Source: Pseudovibrio sp000156235
GTDB taxonomy: Bacteria > Pseudomonadota > Alphaproteobacteria > Rhizobiales > Stappiaceae
Length of the DNA stretch: 64,000 nucleotides
Direction of reading: 5' to 3'
NCBI RefSeq assembly: GCF_000156235.1
Contig: NZ_DS996816.1
Coordinates: forward strand, 1-64,000
Of the stretch, positions 1 to 12,028 are shown piece after piece (the stretch's first letter is position 1; every line of letters begins with the position of its first letter). The notes beneath the pieces were generated by a model. The model searched no databases and was not told the origin of the DNA. It saw nothing but the letters and a program-made list of their open reading frames with translations. Position numbers and translations under genes: made by a program.

Positions 1-1879
<1,879 letters not shown>

Positions 1880-2247
1880 ACTCTCATTAGCAATAATCAT
1901 AAAACCACAATCCGAAGAATGCGGCCTCTGACTAAACCAACAAAAGCAAAGCTTGATTTCAACTTGGCACACATTGAATAGATCAATATGTATCAAAGAC
2001 ATACATAAATGTATGTCTAGACCAGTTCATGAGACACAACTGGCGGGGCAGCGGTCAAGCGCCCCCATGGACACAATCCTTGCGGATCATGTTAACTGGC
2101 TAGCTGTCACCTACCGCAATTCCATAAGGAACTGGCGCGGCAAGCGGCCAATCATGTCTTCTCTTCAAAATGTCACAGAACAAGCAAGCTTGAGAACCAA
2201 GCTCGCAAAACGAATACTCTCATATGATATCAAGCTACGGAAGGAAT
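1880..2247 (-). other. Transcribed spacer between tRNA-Ala and 23S, with a 10-bp hairpin at 1997-2018
   Basis: This is the internal spacer of the rrn operon between tRNA-Ala and 23S. It holds no gene. The one clear element is a hairpin with arms AGACATACAT (1997-2006) and ATGTATGTCT (2009-2018), which could be an RNase III site or part of the pre-23S leader. The partner arm of the pre-23S stem would lie downstream of 23S, outside the window. Confidence 0.7.
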
Positions 2248-2323
2248 TGGTGGAGCCTAGGAGGATCGAACTCCTGACCTCCTGAATGCAAATCAGGCGC
2301 TCTCCCAGCTGAGCTAAGGCCCC
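2248..2323 (-). tRNA. tRNA-Ala (anticodon TGC)
   Basis: The minus strand gives a full 76-base tRNA. The acceptor stem GGGGCCT pairs with AGGCTCC through one G-U pair. The D loop is AGCTCAGCTGGGAGAGC, the anticodon TGC is read from 2288-2290, the T loop is GTTCGATC, and CCA is encoded. It sits in the 16S-23S spacer as in most alphaproteobacteria and is processed from the rrn transcript. Confidence 0.98.
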
Positions 2324-2337
2324 ACTACCAAAAGGAA

Positions 2338-2414
<77 letters not shown>

Positions 2415-2468
2415 AGTATCTAAACTGGTCTGCTCAAGTGAGCATCCTTACCTTCCAGCGATATCATA

Positions 2469-2491
2469 AGAAAGAGAAACGAAGACGGCGG
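2469..2491 (-). other. 3' arm of the 16S precursor processing stem
   Basis: On the plus strand these 23 bases (AGAAAGAGAAACG, then AAGACGGCGG) match the reverse complement of 4240-4262 at 21 of 23 positions. The two arms flank 16S at each end and would pair in the primary transcript. That is the standard RNase III substrate that releases pre-16S. The pairing is seen directly; the RNase III role is inferred from rrn operons in general. Confidence 0.75.
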
Positions 2492-2571
2492 CTTCGCCAT
2501 CTTTGCTGATCAAGTCAGCTATGTTCAAAAAACCAGTCGATAGTTACCGAAGTGACTGAAGACCGATCCTT

Positions 2572-4054
<1,483 letters not shown>

Positions 4055-4239
4055 CTACTAAGAAATAATCCCAACTTAATCACGCTACATACTCAAATCT
4101 TCAGCTAAAAAGCTGAAAGACGAGGAACACGCATGACACTAAATCATCCGAAAATGATCAATGTCTTGGTGTTCTGAAAAACGTAAATCAAGTCAGTTAT
4201 TCCGTAACAGTAACATCCGAAAATGTTACCCGCGAATAA

Positions 4240-4262
4240 CCGCCGTCCACGTTTCTCTTTCT
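4240..4262 (-). other. 5' arm of the 16S precursor processing stem
   Basis: This is the leader-side partner of 2469-2491. It lies about 185 bases upstream of mature 16S, and 21 of 23 bases are complementary between the arms. Together they enclose the 16S gene in a long stem. Confidence 0.75.
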
Positions 4263-4276
4263 ATATCATATTCAAT

Positions 4277-4287
4277 TGTCAAAGAAC
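4277..4287 (-). promoter_or_regulatory. boxA-like antitermination element in the rrn leader
   Basis: The minus strand reads GTTCTTTGACA just upstream of the processing stem. This resembles the boxA consensus TGCTCTTTAACA, bound by NusB-S10 for rRNA antitermination, and the position in the leader between promoter and 16S is right. TTGACA inside it is not a promoter -35, because no -10 box is spaced correctly. Confidence 0.4.
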
Positions 4288-4403
4288 GGAGACTTTCGCC
4301 TCAATATCCAGACCTACAAAGCTTATCTAAAACCCCGTAAATCCTTCTGTTTCGCGGCCTCCAGACCGGCGCCTCAGTGGCCCGCCCCGTTGGCGTGGAG
4401 CGG

Positions 4404-4432
4404 GTTATAGGCGTACCAGCCCCACCCGTCAA
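4404..4432 (-). promoter_or_regulatory. rrn promoter, sigma-70 type
   Basis: On the minus strand a -35 box TTGACG (4427-4432) and a -10 box TATAAC (4404-4409) are separated by exactly 17 bases. They are followed by a GC-rich discriminator (CCGCTCC). Transcription should start near 4397, about 340 bases upstream of mature 16S. Position, spacing and discriminator all fit a stringently controlled rRNA promoter. Confidence 0.8.
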
Positions 4433-5582
4433 CACGCAAATCTCAAAAAAACCAAACTATCTGCGAAAAACTAAAATTCGAACAAAAACAACTCCTCATA
4501 TATCATTCCAATCACCACCAAACACACCCCAAAAACCCCGCAAACAAGCCAAAAACAACACAAACTAACCCCAATAATTAACAAATCCAAAATTTGCACA
4601 GACACAGGGAAAACCCAAAACAGCAAAACACAGAGGGTGAAAACCAGCCAAGCAACAGAATGAGACGGTTAAGGAGCAACAGCACCCAGACAAAAGAGAA
4701 AGAAGAAAGGGAAACTAGGAGCGAGCGAACAAACCCGATAGAGAGCGGTAAACAACCATCAGACCGAACTAGCGAGATTAGCAAACAGACCGAGCTGGAC
4801 GGATATCATGCGCTGCTTACGCGTCGGATTAGCAGAAGCAACAATCAAACAACCCCAAGCCCGACACATCAGCCTGAGCAAAACAATAGCAACTCAACTA
4901 GAGAGAATTCACGCAGTCAGGCTGACTGAGCATCCGCACTCCATCTCAAAGCCAGTTTGCACTCTATTACGCTAAAGTGCGTTAAACACCGCCAAATCGC
5001 GTTGCTATGTCAGCAAAGCTCCAAACAAACGCGATTGACGGCCAGAGTTAAAGAGCTCACAGAGCGGGCAAGCCTAGGGCAAAAGGCCCGACCCTATGCC
5101 CCTTCAACCAACATTTATCGCCGCAATCACAAAACTTATGCCCGCGAAGACCAACACCACACAACAACAGGCATAGCCAGACCAGATGCCAACACCGCTG
5201 CTCAGACCAACGACCTGTCATTCCACCAAACGCTCAAACTAACCCCACCTCAAGCCCCAACTTCACGCCAATCGCAAACCGCAGCCCATTTCCAGCTACC
5301 AGTTCACCAGCACCAAAGTCTTAAGGAGAACATTACGGGAATAGACCACGACCAAAACACGCTCCATGCTCTAGCCATGCAAACAGCAGACGGACAAGTC
5401 CGGGATCTTTGACAACTGAAAAACGAAAAGCATCTCCTCAAGACAAAGCGGGAGAGGCTTGCAATGCAGGCTAGTCCCTCAGGCTTTGACCACACCTACG
5501 AGCGATCATGCACCAAACCGAAGCGGCGAATGACCGTCAGTAGCGCAAGCTAAAAAAGGAAGAACACCGAAAGTCAACATCA
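4433..5582. other. Gene-poor, T-poor spacer upstream of the rrn operon
   Basis: I see no convincing gene in this 1.15-kb stretch. The plus strand is strikingly A-rich and T-poor, clearest at about 4600-4800 with runs such as CAGACAAAAGAGAAAGAAGA. Open frames of 111 and 151 codons on the plus strand (from 4594 and 4957) are probably by-products of the low T content, since stop codons need T. Their translations are low-complexity and show no domain. The AT-rich part nearest the rrn promoter could act as an UP-element region. Confidence 0.6.
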
Positions 5583-6203
5583 TCACTTACGCAAAAACTG
5601 CTCCAATAGGTAACGCCCCTCAAACTGCCAATGCGACAGGCGTCCTGTATGTCCCATAATCAGCAAGCCCATACATTGAGCAATGGAGCCCGCAGTCCAT
5701 TCCTTTGCTCGATCACCAAACTCAACGGCAGCACTGCATTCAATCATACGAACGGTTGCGCCGACCTGGCGATTGAGCACAGCATCAAGCTCACGCCCCA
5801 GACCAACCGGCTTGAGGCCGTTGAACAGATATAGGCCAAGAGCAAGGTCATCTGGGCGACTGTCATAAAAGTCAAAGAACGCAAGTACTCCGGCAGAGGC
5901 AGACTGCGCAGGAAATGCAGCACCCTCGATTGCTTCAGTCACCGCATGATGAAGCTGTTCAAGTGTTTCTTGCAGGACAGCACAATAGAGCTCTTCTTTG
6001 CCGTGAAAGTAAGGATAGATGGCTCCTGTCGTACAACCCACAGCGCGGGCGATGGACCGCATTGATGCTCCATCAAGCCCGTCTTGTGAAAACACGTCGC
6101 GGGCAGCTTTGGCAATGAGGGAACGGCGAGCTTCACGCAAATGCTCAGCCCGCTTCTGCCGTGCCTCAGCTTCTGCATCTTCCTGATGATTTAAGTTGGC
6201 CAT
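5583..6203 (-). CDS. TetR/AcrR-family transcriptional regulator
   Basis: A protein of about 206 residues. The N-terminal TetR DNA-binding domain spans roughly residues 27-75: a helix around AARDVFSQDG, then the helix-turn-helix SMRSIARAVGCTTGAIYPYF and the typical HGKEELY continuation. The rest is the variable ligand-binding half. The first frame-open codon is a GTG at 6209; I place the start at the ATG two codons later, since neither has a strong ribosome site. It starts 11 bases after the stop of the crotonase-like gene, so the two are probably co-transcribed. A perfect 17-bp palindrome upstream of that gene (7101-7117) is a likely binding site, giving autoregulation. The ligand is unknown; an acyl-CoA or aromatic acid would fit the neighbours. 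Confidence 0.88.
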   Translation of the reverse strand: MANLNHQEDAEAEARQKRAEHLREARRSLIAKAARDVFSQDGLDGASMRSIARAVGCTTGAIYPYFHGKEELYCAVLQETLEQLHHAVTEAIEGAAFPAQSASAGVLAFFDFYDSRPDDLALGLYLFNGLKPVGLGRELDAVLNRQVGATVRMIECSAAVEFGDRAKEWTAGSIAQCMGLLIMGHTGRLSHWQFEGRYLLEQFLRK

Positions 6204-6214
6204 AGTCACTTACA

Positions 6215-7072
6215 TTATAGAGGAGCATTTATCGGTCTGTTTGCGGTCCAGTCAAAAGTACCTTGATCACGCTCACGAACGGCCTGCTTCCAGGAGACAT
6301 CTTCAGCGCGCTTCTTGAAGTTCATCCCTTCCGGGCTATGGCGAGTAATACCATCAAACAGCGTGGCAATCATTTGCGTCTGGTAAAGCCCCATAGACTC
6401 GATTGCTTGATTGATCATGAGTTTTTGCATCATCAACTGGTTTATCGGAATGCCAGCCATGCGCTCGGCTAGTCTTTCAACTTCCGCATCAAGCTGATCA
6501 GCTGGCACTGCCTTGTGAACCAGTCCAATTCGCTCAGCTTCATGGCCATCAATCTTATCACCTGTCAGCAACATACGTTTCGCACGTTCAGCGCCAAGCC
6601 GATACACCCACATCGCAGTCGTTGGACAGCCCCAAACACGCACCGGCATATAGCCGATATGAGCATCTTCTGACATCACGATCATATCTGAACAAAGAGC
6701 AATATCAGAACCACCAGCAACGGCATGGCCATGCACCTTAGCGATAACAGGCCGATAACTGCGCCATAATGACATGAACAGGTCCGTGTTCTGCTTCATG
6801 AAGGCATAGTCCTTCATCGGGTCCCATGGCATTTCTTGTACACCCGGGTTACTGCCTTCGGTTTCGGCATAAGCCGTCAGATCATAACCTGCACAAAACG
6901 CCGGGCCGTTTCCTCCCAGCACGATCACATGAACACCGTCGTCTGTATTGGCTCGTGCCACACAGGCAGCCAACTCATGCGGAATATCCATATCAATGGC
7001 ATTCATCACATCAGGTCGGTTTAGTGTAATGCGCGCAATCCGCCCGTCTTTCTCATAAAGTACCTTTGCCAT
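6215..7072 (-). CDS. Crotonase-fold (enoyl-CoA hydratase/isomerase family) protein, atypical active site
   Basis: A 285-residue protein of the crotonase superfamily. It has the N-terminal ITLNRPDVMNAID motif, an oxyanion-hole segment FCAGYDLTAYAE and the second glycine-rich segment HGHAVAGGSDIALCSD. In true enoyl-CoA hydratases one catalytic glutamate follows the GGG and the second sits about 20 residues later. Here the first position is Asp (GGSDIAL) and the second region (IGYMPVRVWG) has no Glu, so hydratase chemistry is doubtful. Isomerase, dehalogenase or hydrolase activity is possible within the family. The start is an ATG with a strong GGGAGGGG site upstream. It probably forms an operon with the TetR regulator downstream. 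Confidence 0.85.
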   Translation of the reverse strand: MAKVLYEKDGRIARITLNRPDVMNAIDMDIPHELAACVARANTDDGVHVIVLGGNGPAFCAGYDLTAYAETEGSNPGVQEMPWDPMKDYAFMKQNTDLFMSLWRSYRPVIAKVHGHAVAGGSDIALCSDMIVMSEDAHIGYMPVRVWGCPTTAMWVYRLGAERAKRMLLTGDKIDGHEAERIGLVHKAVPADQLDAEVERLAERMAGIPINQLMMQKLMINQAIESMGLYQTQMIATLFDGITRHSPEGMNFKKRAEDVSWKQAVRERDQGTFDWTANRPINAPL

Positions 7073-7100
7073 GATCCCCTCCCATAACGACTCAACTAAA

Positions 7101-7117
7101 ATATAACAGTGTTATAT
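7101..7117. promoter_or_regulatory. Candidate TetR operator: 17-bp perfect palindrome
   Basis: ATATAACA - G - TGTTATAT is a perfect inverted repeat centred on 7109, 29 bases upstream of the crotonase-like start codon. Position, symmetry and the TetR gene in the same operon suggest autoregulation. The TATAAC and TTATAT sequences inside it could also serve as a -10 box, so a bound repressor would block initiation. Binding is inferred. Confidence 0.55.
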
Positions 7118-7177
7118 CGAGAGGAATTGGCCAAAAGAAGAACCCGGCAACACCATCAGTTACCGGGCTTTAATGAG

Positions 7178-8278
7178 CTAGAGCTCTTCCAGATTGGGAA
7201 GAGCCATACGATCAAGGACGAGAAGAGGTGTAATCCACTGATCCGGACGATTGTAAGCTCCACAAAAAACAGTAACGACAATATCAAGAGCAGGAACCAC
7301 AAAAAGCCGCTGCCCACCATTACCAGCACCGGAGATGACAGGAAAAGCGCGATTGGCCGCTGGTACAAAATGCTCCTGCCAATACCAGGAGTTGCTGTAC
7401 TGCGAGCCAAAAGCAGTTCTCACCTGTGGTGTCATGTAAGTCTCAAGCCATGTATCAGGAACAATCTGCCGCCCATTCCATTTTCCACCAGCAGCAACCA
7501 TCTGGCCAATGCGGGTCAATCCCTCCGCCGTCAATCTTAGGCCGGAAGCTGGAGAAGGAACCCCATCCGAACCTCGCATCCAATGGAACTGCGAGATGCC
7601 AAGAGGTGCGAAAAGATTTTCTTTGGCAAACGCCTCAAGATCCTGCCCTGTTCCAGCAGAGATCAGGCGTCCTAACAACGCAGTGCAGCCACCGTTATAG
7701 TGCCACCGCACGCCTGGCTGCTCAATGATCGGGCGATCCAGAATAAAGCGATATCTGTCTGGAGCATTCTCCATCATAATTTCACTGTTGCGTGGATCAG
7801 AATACGGCAGATCTTCGTTCCACTCAGTACCCATCGTCATGTTAAGCGCATTGTTGATGGTCCAGGCAGCGCGCTGCGGGTCTTCTTTCAAATCAGCATA
7901 ATCTGGGAAAGCATCAAACAAAGACGCATCCGGAGAAGGCACCTTGCCCATCCCCAATGCAATGCCATAAAGCAAACTGGTGATGCTCTTGGTTACAGAG
8001 CGCAGATCATGCAGCGTATCGCGTTGAAACTTCACCGTGCCCAGATCTTCTGCCCATGCAAAATCTCGTCCTTCAAAAAAGTGCTCAAATACAATTTTGT
8101 CGCCATGGGCAATCATCACCCCATGCAGATCGGTCAGCAGACCTGACTTCACGCCAAGTTCCAGCTTCTCAGAAAGATCATGTGCTGTTTTGAACTGAGC
8201 CTGTACCGCTCCAGTTCCGGCAGCCAAGGTCATGCTTCCAACCGCCATTTTCAGCACGCTCCGTCTGTTCATTGTCAT
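7178..8278 (-). CDS. Tat-exported serine hydrolase of the beta-lactamase/NylB type
   Basis: A 366-residue protein with an N-terminal twin-arginine signal (NRRSVLKMAVG, hydrophobic stretch, AQA-like cleavage near residue 28), so export folded to the periplasm is likely. The fold is the serine beta-lactamase-like hydrolase fold. The nucleophile motif SxxK is Ser94-Val-Thr-Lys97, the Tyr motif is HYNGG (Tyr194), and a C-terminal GAGNGGQ segment stands where class C enzymes have KTG or HTG. YN-G-G with GNGGQ is more like NylB-type amide/ester hydrolases than beta-lactamases. The substrate cannot be told; amides, esters or lactones are possible. It lies between the crotonase-like gene (105 bases downstream) and the reductive dehalogenase (305 bases upstream), on the same strand. 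Confidence 0.85.
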   Translation of the reverse strand: MTMNRRSVLKMAVGSMTLAAGTGAVQAQFKTAHDLSEKLELGVKSGLLTDLHGVMIAHGDKIVFEHFFEGRDFAWAEDLGTVKFQRDTLHDLRSVTKSITSLLYGIALGMGKVPSPDASLFDAFPDYADLKEDPQRAAWTINNALNMTMGTEWNEDLPYSDPRNSEIMMENAPDRYRFILDRPIIEQPGVRWHYNGGCTALLGRLISAGTGQDLEAFAKENLFAPLGISQFHWMRGSDGVPSPASGLRLTAEGLTRIGQMVAAGGKWNGRQIVPDTWLETYMTPQVRTAFGSQYSNSWYWQEHFVPAANRAFPVISGAGNGGQRLFVVPALDIVVTVFCGAYNRPDQWITPLLVLDRMALPNLEEL

Positions 8279-8583
8279 TCTGATGATCCTATTCCAGTGC
8301 CGAGATGTCCCCTTGCTCGAAAAAACGCGCGATGAAAAAGCGTGAGAAGGTTGGAAGAGATTCCGGCAGAAAAGCCAACTGGCAAATTTCTAGTAGTGTT
8401 TATTGTGGTTCCAAAATGGAAAAATCAAAGATCTTGGAAAGTTCAGTAAAGGCACACCAACGTGTCACCCTACGCAGAAAACGCAAGATCCAGACCTAAG
8501 ATAGAAACTACCTTTAGATCCATCAAGGTGGAAATCTACGCTTCCGCCTTGAAACCTCAAAGAAAACACCGCGAGTTTTTCAC
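8279..8583. other. Spacer between serine hydrolase and reductive dehalogenase genes, with a hairpin at 8523-8552
   Basis: There is no gene here. About 30 bases after the dehalogenase stop codon (minus strand) lies an imperfect inverted repeat, TCAAGGCGGAA paired with TTTCCACCTTGA. It could form a hairpin but has no clear run of U after it, so it is at best a weak terminator or an mRNA 3' stabiliser. Confidence 0.35.
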
Positions 8584-11500
8584 CTAAAGCTCAAGCAGAA
8601 GCTCTGCGCCTGCGTCCTTTGCACGTGAGCAGCATAGAACCAGAGTGTCTTCCTTCTCTTTTCCGCTCAGCACAAAGTCACGGTGCTCAACATCGGCACC
8701 CTTGTATTTTGCGGTGCAGACGCCACAAATACCGTCCGAGCACTTGGTTGGAACAGAAATACCGTTCTCGTTCAGTACATCCGCTGCGCTCTTGTCCTCA
8801 GGGATCTCAATGCGCTCACCTGTTGAGGCCAGTTTCACAAAGAAGCTGGTGTTCACGTAGTCGCCCTGATCCGGAACGGAGAAGTACTCTTTGTGCAGGC
8901 TTTCTTCTGCCCAGCCATTAGCAGCAGCCGTATCCAACACCCCATCCATGAAGACATCAGGGCCACACGTATAGACATGATAGCCATCCTCATAGTTGGC
9001 AAGAATGGATTTCAGATCAGCACGCGTGCCTTCGCTGGAACAATGAATGAAGGCTTTATCTGCCCACTGCGCATTTTGGATTTCTTCGATGAAGCCCGCT
9101 TTGTGGCGATGGCGGAAGCAGTAATGCAGCTCAAAAGGTTTGCCGAGCGCATGCAGTCGGTGCGCCATGGCGATCATCGGCGTTACCCCAATACCGCCAC
9201 CAAACAAAAGCGTCTTCTTGGCATCTTCATGCAAAGGGAAATGGTTGATCGGCTTGGAAATGAACACACGGCGTCCTTCGTGGAAAATCCGATGCATCAG
9301 CGCAGAACCGCCGCGCCCTTCTTTTTCTTCCAAAACGCCAATAACATACTTGCTGTTATCTGCCGGATCACCCGCCAGCGAGTATTGGCGCAAGAACTCA
9401 GGCGCAACAACCACATCAATATGGGCACCCGCCTCAAATACAGGAAGCGGAGAACCATCATCCAATGTGAACTCGTAGCGCGACACGCCTTCAGCTTCCA
9501 CATTCACTTTGGACAGGCGCACCGCTAAAACAGGCGAGGAGCTTGCACTCACCTTGTAAACAGGAGCAAGGTCGTTAGATCCGGAAGCGAGACGAGCCTT
9601 GTACTCTTCCGCAGAAATCATGCCCTGATAAGCCTTGATGCCCGCTTCACGGTCCATCATGAACGGGAACGGCCACGGATGCGGCGCGAGGTTGGCCGGG
9701 TACACGGCAAGGGTCTGGTCTTCGTATTTCAGATCGAGGTCCAGCTGCAACTCACGCGCGTTGGTCTCCTCCGCAATCACGTAGTTGCCTTCGCCGCTGG
9801 CAACCAGATCCCACCACCATTTCTTGACGGGGTTGATGGAACCGTTCCCCAGCTTGTCATCAAGCTTGGCAAGCATTTTGGCCGAAGAAGGCATCTTCAT
9901 CGCAGTCCAGCGGAACGGGGCTTCACTGAACAAGCCCTCAAGGTTCCACGGACACGTCTTCATACAGCGGCCACACAAGGAACCCGCTGGCTGAGACACG
10001 CGGTAGCGAGCGCATTTTTCGGAGTCAGACTTCCAGATCTCATAGCCGTTGAACATACGTTTCGGCCCGGCAGTGATCGCGCCGGATGGGCACTCACGCG
10101 CACACTTGTTACAGCTTTCACAGAAACGCTGCAGGCCGAAGTCGATGGGCTTGTCATAAGTGAACGGCATGTCGGTGGTCACAACGCCGGACTTCAGGCG
10201 CGGGCCGAGATATGGGTTCAGAATAACCTCACCAATGCGACTCACTTCGCCAAGGCCGGAAAGCAGCAGCAGCGGAGGCTGGAGCACTTCGCCGTCCACG
10301 ACAGAGTGACACCGCGCCGGATAACCTAGACGGCGGATCTGCTCAGCAACGATACCACCGATAATGGAGGTACGCAGATAGGCGCGCATAGACTGGGCGC
10401 CAGAGATCCAGTCGTCCCCGCTGGCACCCTCCATCGTCTCATGCCCCTGATCCACCAGAATGGAGATCGCGTTCTTATGATACGGCTTAATCGGCTCGCC
10501 GCGCGCATCATGGGAGTAATAGGCATAGTCTGGGCAGCGGGATAGGCCAACGGCATCAGCCCCGAGGAAATACAGCGCTGACTTCACATTGGCTGCATTC
10601 TTATCCGGATCCACCGCACTTGGTGAAATTTCCGACGCCGTATCACCGTCCTGCAGCAGGATCAGCGCGGCTAGGGCGCGGCGGGCGCAGTATCCCATCG
10701 GGTTTTTTGCCAGATAGCCACCGTTTTTGGCAGCCTCCTGCAACGGTTTGCCCATATCGCCGAACAGCGCACGTGCAAACATGTCGGTTCGCTTGGGAAC
10801 GCGAGGCACACGCGGCTCATCAATGAAGGTGGTCGTCTCTTCAACCCGCTTGATCCGCTCAAACGGAAACGCCCCCATATGATAGTCGCGGTTTTCAAAG
10901 GGCTTACGGTTGAAGGCGTTTTTGAACGTCCCCATACCCAGCTGCCAGGCAGGGCCGTGTGAACTCCAGATATCAGCCAGGTTACGAGGCGCAAGCGGTT
11001 GATCCGGCGTCAGCTCCAGCGTGGTGGTGATGGCGGCCAGAGTGAACTCGCGGCCAACGTACGGATTGGAAACAACCGTCTCACCATCCTTCTCCACCAC
11101 CTCAACAAGACCTGCTGAAACAGCCAGCCGGTTCAGATCCACATCCGCACTGCTGGTGGTATGCGCACGTGCCTCCACACCCAGCAAGCGCAGATAGTTG
11201 GCTAGTACTACGGCCACTTCTGCTGCCCGAATGGCAGAGCGCTGTTCGCAGGTGCCGGTGATCCAGTCCCCACCCGGCTCATCAGCTCTCGGTGCGCGTG
11301 GATGCTCCATCAACACAACGAGCGCAGATCTATGATGCGTCACAGGCCCCGGCGTGCCAGCTGCACTGTCGCGCACATCTGCCATGGTCACGTCAATACC
11401 GGCAGCAAGCGTCTTCGGCTGGAACGTCTGCAGATCTTTCGCAAGTTTATCCAGGTCAGGATTGCGCAATGGCTGATCGAGGAAGTGCTCAGGAACCAGA

Positions 11501-11808
11501 TCACAGGTTCCCATCATGGTCGCATCAAAGAAGTAACCCGCAGCCTTGAGGTGATTGGCCCGATCCTGCGGATCATCAGGAATCTCAGAGAGCTTGGCAT
11601 TGTGCGCGCCGTCACGGATCGCATCCATGATCGCGCTGAAAGACGCCATCGAGTTGCTCAGGATCTCGGGATTATCAGCTTGAGAGTAAATCGTCGGCTG
11701 CACACGGGGCACACGCCCCAGATCCACAGCCTCTTGCGTCCGCTTCAGTCGTTCAGAAGGATACGGTCCAAGATGAACCTTTCTGTTTTTGTATGAAAAC
11801 AGACGCAT
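8584..11808 (-). CDS. Self-sufficient reductive dehalogenase (RdhA fused to flavin reductase and 2Fe-2S ferredoxin)
   Basis: A 1074-residue fusion. Residues 1 to about 700 are the corrinoid dehalogenase (RdhA) part. The YKNRKVHLGPYPSERLKR motif at about 5-22 recurs as FENRDYHMGAFPFERIKR at about 304, so the unit is internally duplicated. Two 4Fe-4S motifs follow: CESCNKCARECP at about 563 and C(x13)CGRCMKTCP from about 599. The C-terminal part is a phthalate-dioxygenase-reductase-like module: FAD/FMN motif RQYSLAG (about 806), NAD(P) motif GGGIGVTPM (about 870) and plant-type 2Fe-2S CSDGICGVC (about 1023). No Tat signal and no RdhB anchor are present. This matches the cytosolic, non-respiratory RdhA class (BhbA of Comamonas, NpRdhA of Nitratireductor), which removes bromine or iodine from halogenated phenols using NADPH. 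The substrate here is inferred. The start has a GGGGAG site. Confidence 0.93.
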   Translation of the reverse strand: MRLFSYKNRKVHLGPYPSERLKRTQEAVDLGRVPRVQPTIYSQADNPEILSNSMASFSAIMDAIRDGAHNAKLSEIPDDPQDRANHLKAAGYFFDATMMGTCDLVPEHFLDQPLRNPDLDKLAKDLQTFQPKTLAAGIDVTMADVRDSAAGTPGPVTHHRSALVVLMEHPRAPRADEPGGDWITGTCEQRSAIRAAEVAVVLANYLRLLGVEARAHTTSSADVDLNRLAVSAGLVEVVEKDGETVVSNPYVGREFTLAAITTTLELTPDQPLAPRNLADIWSSHGPAWQLGMGTFKNAFNRKPFENRDYHMGAFPFERIKRVEETTTFIDEPRVPRVPKRTDMFARALFGDMGKPLQEAAKNGGYLAKNPMGYCARRALAALILLQDGDTASEISPSAVDPDKNAANVKSALYFLGADAVGLSRCPDYAYYSHDARGEPIKPYHKNAISILVDQGHETMEGASGDDWISGAQSMRAYLRTSIIGGIVAEQIRRLGYPARCHSVVDGEVLQPPLLLLSGLGEVSRIGEVILNPYLGPRLKSGVVTTDMPFTYDKPIDFGLQRFCESCNKCARECPSGAITAGPKRMFNGYEIWKSDSEKCARYRVSQPAGSLCGRCMKTCPWNLEGLFSEAPFRWTAMKMPSSAKMLAKLDDKLGNGSINPVKKWWWDLVASGEGNYVIAEETNARELQLDLDLKYEDQTLAVYPANLAPHPWPFPFMMDREAGIKAYQGMISAEEYKARLASGSNDLAPVYKVSASSSPVLAVRLSKVNVEAEGVSRYEFTLDDGSPLPVFEAGAHIDVVVAPEFLRQYSLAGDPADNSKYVIGVLEEKEGRGGSALMHRIFHEGRRVFISKPINHFPLHEDAKKTLLFGGGIGVTPMIAMAHRLHALGKPFELHYCFRHRHKAGFIEEIQNAQWADKAFIHCSSEGTRADLKSILANYEDGYHVYTCGPDVFMDGVLDTAAANGWAEESLHKEYFSVPDQGDYVNTSFFVKLASTGERIEIPEDKSAADVLNENGISVPTKCSDGICGVCTAKYKGADVEHRDFVLSGKEKEDTLVLCCSRAKDAGAELLLEL

Positions 11809-11920
11809 AATATTCTCCCCAACCGGTGTGAGCTTGGCGATGCTCTTACTCCGGCTTTTTTAAGCAGCAGCAGTAGTACAGCCCTCCCCGACCGGACCAC
11901 TGCGAAAATTCATCAATCAA

Positions 11921-11948
11921 CTCATAGGCATTGCTGAGCTCATGTCAA
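11921..11948 (-). promoter_or_regulatory. Probable promoter of the reductive dehalogenase gene
   Basis: On the minus strand TTGACA (11943-11948) and TATGAG (11921-11926) are 16 bases apart. Transcription would start near 11914, leaving a leader of about 105 bases before the dehalogenase ATG. The -35 box is a perfect match to consensus and the -10 box matches 4 of 6. Confidence 0.5.
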
Positions 11949-12028
11949 CAATAAGCACCCGGATCACGGCGACGTGAAAGGAAAGCCGCAGCTAAACGAC
12001 AATATAATTGCCAGCAAAGCGACCACAA

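Noticed and set aside
4277..4287. TTGACA in the rrn leader read as a promoter
   Set aside because: No -10 box lies at a 16-19 base spacing, and the sequence fits a boxA-like element. The real promoter is at 4404-4432.
4594..5412. Two open frames of 111 and 151 codons in the T-poor spacer
   Set aside because: They are open only because the strand lacks T. Translations are low-complexity and have no ribosome site or domain.
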